From Desulfobacterales bacterium (GTDB lineage: Bacteria; Desulfobacterota; Desulfobacteria; Desulfobacterales; UBA2174_A): a DNA stretch of 27,862 nt. The notes beneath the pieces were generated by a model, which was not told the origin of the DNA, did no database searches, and was given only the letters and a program-made list of their open reading frames with translations. Below are positions 24,352 to 27,862 of the stretch, in pieces. Within the stretch, counting starts at the first letter, position 1. Every line of letters starts with the position of its first letter. Made by a program: the position numbers and the translations under genes. The stretch is taken from NCBI GenBank assembly GCA_025454075.1, contig JALOPD010000013.1, positions 1-27,862 of the forward strand. The letters are read 5' to 3'.

Positions 24352-24383
24352 GGTCCTTTCCCCGTGCTCCTGAAAAATTGGTG

Positions 24384-24412
24384 TTTACACGCAACCGGCG
24401 ATCTTTTATATG
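24384..24412 (+). promoter_or_regulatory. Candidate promoter for the peptide importer
   Basis: TTTACA (24384-24389) and TATATG (24407-24412) are separated by 17 nt in the gap between divergent larE and the binding-protein gene. It is about 90 nt upstream of the TTG start at 24501. No operator stands out. Confidence 0.5.
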
Positions 24413-24500
24413 GAAGAAGGCAGTTTCAAGACCGCTGAAGGCTTTCATCTCACTTTTTCCGATTATAGGGCAAACCCCTCATGGCCGCAAAGGAGTTTTT

Positions 24501-26630
24501 TTGAGCACCCGCCGATTTCTCATAGCGGTCCCTGCGGTGCTCAGCCTGGCCCTGCTGCAGTCCTACTTCTGGGTTCCCACCTATGACGAGCAGGCGCGCG
24601 GCAACCCCGGCCGCCTGGAGGAGTTCATCAACGCCTCGATCGGCGATGCCAGCATCCTCAACCCGATCCTCTCGGCCGACTCGGCCAGCTCCGAAATCGA
24701 AAACCTCGTCTTCGAAGGGCTCATCGACCGCGACGAGAACCTGCGCTTTCGCGGCCGCGTGGCCGAGTCCTGGACGGTTTCCGAAGACGCCTATTTTTTC
24801 GTCAACGCCGCGTGGCCGGTCCCCGGCGCGGCGGGCCCCGAGGCCGAGGCCGTCGCGGGGTACCTGAAGAGGCTGCAGGCCGGCCCGGGGTCTCTGCCGG
24901 AGCCGGTCCGGGCAACGCTCGGCAACATCCATGAAATCTCGGTGGTCCCGGACCGCACCTACGCCGTCAGCCGGAAGCACGCGGCGGCCCCCGGCCGGGA
25001 CCGGGTCGATCTGCAGATCCAGGTTGCGGCTCCGGCCAGAATCAAGCTGTCGCTGCGGCAGGTGGACCAGGACCTCTTTACGCACCTGTCCGCAGCCCTG
25101 GGGCAGGCCTATTTCAGCTCCTTTCAGCCCCGCCGGCATCTCTCCGTCACCCCGGCGATCGACGAAAAGGATCTCGACGCCCTGGCGGCGGAGCTGCTGC
25201 CGGCCACCGAGCACAACCCCGTCATCGAGTTCCGGCTCAGGCCCGGCGTAAAGTTCCACGACGGCCGGGACGTCACGGCGCAGGATGTCAAATTCACCTA
25301 CGAAGCGATCATGAACCCGAAGAACCTGTCGCCCCGCGTGTCCGACTACGAACCGGTCAAAGAGATCCAGGTGGTCGACCCGCACACCGTGCGCGTCGTC
25401 TACAAGCGGCTCTACTCGCCGGCGGTGGGCACCTGGGCCATGGGGCTGCTGCCCGAGCACCTGCTGAACGAGGAGACGCTGCGCCGGGAAGCCCTGCGCG
25501 CCGGCAAGGACCCGGACGCCTTTTCCATGCGCCAGAGCGAGTTCAACCGCCGGCCCGTCGGCTGCGGGGCCTTCGTCTTCCGCGAGTGGAAATCCGACCA
25601 GTACATCGCCCTGGACCGCTTCCCGGAATTCTTCGAAGGCGCCCCCAACTACCAACGCTATCTGTACCGCATCATCCCCGACCTGCTCACGCAGGAGATG
25701 GAATTTTACGCCGGCACCATCGACGCCTACGGGGTGCAGCCCTACCAGGTGGTCCGGCTCAGCGAGGATCCGCGCTTTCAGCATTTCTCGGGCACCTCCT
25801 ACGCCTACTCCTACATCGGCTACAACATGCGGCGCGCGCCGTTCGACGACCCGCGGGTGCGCCGGGCGCTGGCGATGGCCCTCAACGTGGAGAGCATCAT
25901 CGATTTCGTCCTCTACCGGCAGGGCGAGCGCACCACCGGGCCGTTTCTGAAGCAGACCGAGTACTACAACCAGGCCATCGCGCCGGTGCCGTATGACCCC
26001 CAAGGGGCCGTGAAGCTGCTGGCCGAGGCCGGCTGGCACCGCAGCGGCGACGGCCGCCTGGAAAAAAACGGACAGAGGCTGCAGTTCACCCTGATCACCA
26101 ACAGCGGCAACGACATCCGCAAGTCGATCCTGGCCATCGCCCAGGACGCCTGGAAGCAGATCGGCATCGACGTCCGCACCGACCTCGTGGAGTGGTCGGT
26201 GTTCATCAAGGAGCGGATCAACAAACTGGACTTCGACGCCGTGGTCCTGGGCTGGTCCATGGGGATCGACCCGGACCTCTACCAGATCTGGCACTCCAGC
26301 CAGAGCGGACCGCAGCAGCTCAATTTCGTGGGGTACCGCAACCCGGAGGCCGACGACCTCATCGTCCGCATCCGGCAGGAATACGACTTCGACCGCAGGG
26401 TTGCACTGTGCCATCGCCTGCACGCGATGATCGCCGCCGATCAGCCTTACACCTTCCTCTATGTCGGCAAGTGGACGGCCGTGCTCGACAAGCGCATCGC
26501 CATCCGTGAAACCGACGCCGAAGGCAAACACCGCTACCGGCCGATCCGGCCGACCCGGACCGGCAATTACATGTTCCACTTCAACCAGTGGATCAAGCTG
26601 GCGGAAACGCCTCAGTTTAGCAGCGAGTAA
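24501..26630 (+). CDS. Family 5 (oligopeptide-type) ABC substrate-binding protein with large insertion
   Basis: The 709-residue protein has an N-terminal membrane segment (about 6-25, no lipobox Cys) and the family-5 pattern: [57 protein letters not shown] (in parts), and [19 protein letters not shown]. Between AESWTVSED and the strand before [10 protein letters not shown] lies about 130 extra residues that most such proteins lack, which explains the unusual length (500-550 is common). The start is TTG at 24501 with AAAGGAG 5 nt upstream; the longer open frame would give no signal segment. It is followed by a DppB-like permease, so it feeds an importer of peptides or similar ligands. Nickel is possible for the family but nothing here shows it. 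Confidence 0.85.
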   Translation: MSTRRFLIAVPAVLSLALLQSYFWVPTYDEQARGNPGRLEEFINASIGDASILNPILSADSASSEIENLVFEGLIDRDENLRFRGRVAESWTVSEDAYFFVNAAWPVPGAAGPEAEAVAGYLKRLQAGPGSLPEPVRATLGNIHEISVVPDRTYAVSRKHAAAPGRDRVDLQIQVAAPARIKLSLRQVDQDLFTHLSAALGQAYFSSFQPRRHLSVTPAIDEKDLDALAAELLPATEHNPVIEFRLRPGVKFHDGRDVTAQDVKFTYEAIMNPKNLSPRVSDYEPVKEIQVVDPHTVRVVYKRLYSPAVGTWAMGLLPEHLLNEETLRREALRAGKDPDAFSMRQSEFNRRPVGCGAFVFREWKSDQYIALDRFPEFFEGAPNYQRYLYRIIPDLLTQEMEFYAGTIDAYGVQPYQVVRLSEDPRFQHFSGTSYAYSYIGYNMRRAPFDDPRVRRALAMALNVESIIDFVLYRQGERTTGPFLKQTEYYNQAIAPVPYDPQGAVKLLAEAGWHRSGDGRLEKNGQRLQFTLITNSGNDIRKSILAIAQDAWKQIGIDVRTDLVEWSVFIKERINKLDFDAVVLGWSMGIDPDLYQIWHSSQSGPQQLNFVGYRNPEADDLIVRIRQEYDFDRRVALCHRLHAMIAADQPYTFLYVGKWTAVLDKRIAIRETDAEGKHRYRPIRPTRTGNYMFHFNQWIKLAETPQFSSE

Positions 26631-26643
26631 TGAGGACGGTTGA

Positions 26644-26683
26644 TTGGGTGTTTGGGTATTTGGGTGTTTGGGTGTTTGGGTGT
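26644..26683 (+). repeat. Tandem octamer array, left arm (5 x TTGGGTGT)
   Basis: Five head-to-tail copies of TTGGGTGT, one with A in place of G at position 7. This is the left arm of an inverted pair; the right arm is at 26856-26911. It begins 13 nt after the binding-protein gene. Confidence 0.9.
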
Positions 26684-26846
26684 TCAGCGGGCCTTGGCCT
26701 TGACGCCCGGCGCGTTATAGGCCAGCAAGCTTGCTTTTTGCGGGAGGCTTTCAGCCTCGATCGTCGCGGCTGGAAAGCCGCTCCCACAAAAAGACGCCAA
26801 CTTGGTTGAAAGGTCATAAGACTCACAAGTGGATGGGTGTTCAGCG
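26677..26846 (+). repeat. 13-bp direct repeat bracketing an inserted segment
   Basis: TGGGTGTTCAGCG occurs at 26677-26689 and again at 26834-26846. The first copy is the end of the left octamer arm. The 157 nt from 26690 to 26846 look like an insertion into the loop of what would otherwise be one long octamer hairpin, with the 13 bp duplicated. No transposase gene is inside. Confidence 0.65.
26735..26792. repeat. REP-like double hairpin (REPIN-type)
   Basis: Two similar imperfect hairpins lie in inverted orientation. The left has GCGGGAGGCTTTCAGCC, and the right reads on the other strand as GTGGGAGCGGCTTTCCAGCC; both are bordered by TTTTTG. The pattern GGGAGCGGCTTTCAGCCGCGA is a REP sequence type known in several bacteria. 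A 10-bp palindrome GCAAGCTTGC lies just to the left (26725-26734). Such non-coding elements are moved by separate transposase-like proteins. Confidence 0.75.
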
Positions 26847-26855
26847 TTTCGGCAA

Positions 26856-26911
26856 ACACCTAAACACCTAAACACCCAAATACCCAAACACCAATACACC
26901 TGAACACCCAA
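26856..26911 (-). repeat. Tandem octamer array, right arm (7 x ACACCYAA)
   Basis: Seven octamers in phase: ACACCTAA twice, ACACCCAA, ATACCCAA, ACACCAAT, ACACCTGA, ACACCCAA. They are the reverse complement of the left arm's TTGGGTGT with some decay. RNA or single-stranded DNA of the region could form a long stem. The array ends 18 nt before the permease start, so the transcript between binding protein and permease carries it. Confidence 0.88.
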
Positions 26912-26929
26912 CAGCAAGGGCTCAACAAA

Positions 26930-27862
26930 ATGATCGCCTTCATCGGCCGCAGCGTGATTCAGAAGATCGTGACGCTCTTTTTCGTCTCGGTGGTCTCCTT
27001 CGCCATCATTCACATCGCCCCCGGCGAACCCAGTCAGGTGGACCCCCTCAACCCCAAGTTCACCCCGGAGATGGTGGAGCGGTTCCGCCAGGCGTTTCAC
27101 CTGGACCGGCCGCTCTATGTCCAGTACGGGTTTTTCTATCGCGATCTTCTCAGCGGCCGGACGCTCTCCTGGAAAGACAACCAGCCCGTGCTCCACAAGA
27201 TCTGGGAGCGCTTTCTCAACAGCCTGCCGCTTTTCATCGTCGGGACCCTCATCACCTGGACCATCTCCTTCCCCGTGGGGATCCGTTCCGCCATCTTCCG
27301 CGGGGGGGGCTACGACCGCAGCGCCACGTTCATCTCCTACGTGCTGATTTCCATCCCCGGCTTTTTTTTCGCCTACATGCTCATCATCTTCGTGGTGAGC
27401 CAGCTCCACGTGCCGGTCATCGGCATGCAGACCTTCGGCATGACCGGCACGGCCTGGTGGTTCCGGGTCAACGACCGCCTCTGGCACATGCTGCTGCCCT
27501 CGATCCTCGGCGCCACCGGCGGCATCGCCGTGCTTTCGCGCTACGTCCGCAGCCAGATGCTCGAGGTGGAGAGCCAGGACTACGTGCGCACCGCGCGCGC
27601 CAAGGGGCTGCCCTGGGAGATGGTGCACTACAAGCACGCCCTGCGCAACGCGCTGCTGCCGTTCGTGACCATGTTCGGCCTGATCCTGCCGGGGCTCATC
27701 GGCGGCTCGGTGATCATCGAGTCGATCTTCTCGTGGCCGGGGCTGGGCCGCATGGCGTACGAGGCGATCCTCGCCCGGGATTACCCGGTGATCCTGACCA
27801 TCAATTTCATCGCGGCGGTGCTGGTGCTGATCGGCACCTTTGTTTCGGACATTCTCTACGTC
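26930..27862 (+). CDS. DppB-like ABC permease, truncated by window end
   Basis: The first 311 residues of a binding-protein-dependent permease. It opens with a transmembrane helix (GRSVIQKIVTLFFVSVV), the DppB/OppB N-terminal HIAPGEP, the LDRPLYVQYGFF segment, and the cytoplasmic EAA loop (ARAKGLPWEMVHYKHALRNA) that contacts the ATPase. It has no stop before the edge; most of the family end near 320-340 residues, so only a little is missing. It forms one half of the membrane channel of the importer whose binding protein is upstream; the partner permease and ATPases presumably lie beyond the window. AAGGG lies 9-10 nt before the ATG. Confidence 0.9.
   Translation, partial: MIAFIGRSVIQKIVTLFFVSVVSFAIIHIAPGEPSQVDPLNPKFTPEMVERFRQAFHLDRPLYVQYGFFYRDLLSGRTLSWKDNQPVLHKIWERFLNSLPLFIVGTLITWTISFPVGIRSAIFRGGGYDRSATFISYVLISIPGFFFAYMLIIFVVSQLHVPVIGMQTFGMTGTAWWFRVNDRLWHMLLPSILGATGGIAVLSRYVRSQMLEVESQDYVRTARAKGLPWEMVHYKHALRNALLPFVTMFGLILPGLIGGSVIIESIFSWPGLGRMAYEAILARDYPVILTINFIAAVLVLIGTFVSDILYV

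Noticed and set aside
24450..26579. 709-codon minus-strand frame opposite the binding protein
   Set aside because: It is antisense to a well-supported gene; composition is typical of a shadow frame with no motif.
23488..26630. Nickel importer linked to larE
   Set aside because: The binding protein shows no nickel-specific feature, and the two genes diverge; closeness alone is too weak.
26690..26846. Insertion sequence
   Set aside because: The segment is too short for a transposase and holds only non-coding hairpins; at most it is a small non-autonomous element.
26644..26911. CRISPR array
   Set aside because: The octamers are contiguous and have no spacers, and the two arms are in opposite orientation; no cas gene is present.

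Overview
This is a GC-rich window (roughly 60-65% G+C in the coding parts) that looks chromosomal. It probably comes from an anaerobic deltaproteobacterium (Desulfobacterota; a sulfate reducer or syntroph). The basis is the gene mix: single-domain PocR protein, OleBCD, an ExeA-like ATPase, an OmpA domain, DUF4124, LarE, and a multi-radical-SAM peptide cassette of a type I recall from such organisms. The assignment is inference, because there is no rRNA or other marker gene in the window.

Region by region. (1) 1-985 is AT-richer than the rest and holds one DUF4396 membrane protein with a histidine-rich tail, followed by an intrinsic terminator. (2) 988-5411 is an oleB-oleC-oleD set for the last steps of head-to-head long-chain olefin synthesis. 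A PocR-domain protein follows oleD by 25 nt. No oleA is present. (3) 5559-5903 encodes a small coiled-coil lipoprotein. (4) 5976-9605 starts with a good sigma70-type promoter and a leader that can fold as either an antiterminator or an intrinsic terminator. Next come a membrane-anchored transglutaminase-like protein and three small membrane or secreted proteins. (5) 9611-17531 is a compact, apparently complete cassette for a ribosomally made, modified peptide (RiPP). It has a radical SAM/SPASM enzyme fused to an HPr-kinase-like domain, a second radical SAM/SPASM enzyme, a 61-residue Cys/Ser-tailed precursor, a strong hairpin, a PqqD-like peptide chaperone, a signal-peptidase-fold protein whose nucleophilic Ser is replaced by Cys and which carries a GNAT-like tail, a third radical SAM/SPASM enzyme, and an ABC exporter without a peptidase domain. 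(6) 17584-20612, on the minus strand, is an Lrp/AsnC regulator, a diaminopimelate-decarboxylase-like enzyme and an MFS transporter. (7) 21007-22689 is an ExeA-type ATPase fused through a membrane segment to an OmpA peptidoglycan-binding domain. (8) 22706-24351, minus strand, is LarE and a DUF4124/retropepsin-like periplasmic protein. (9) 24501 to the window end is an oligopeptide-type ABC importer: a binding protein with a large insertion, then a permease cut by the window edge. Between them lies a nested repeat structure of inverted octamer arrays, a REP-like double hairpin and a 13-bp direct duplication.

The most interesting system is the RiPP cassette. The three radical SAM enzymes share a paralogous core motif. 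The precursor ends in a Ser-rich tail beside a kinase-like domain, which recalls the HPrK homologues that phosphorylate the C-terminal Ser of some lasso peptides. The only protease candidate has an altered nucleophile. My working model is radical SAM modification of the Cys/Ser core, possible Ser phosphorylation, leader removal by the Cys-type S26-like protein, and export by the ABC protein. That model is inference; the gene order, motifs and substitutions are read directly from the sequence.
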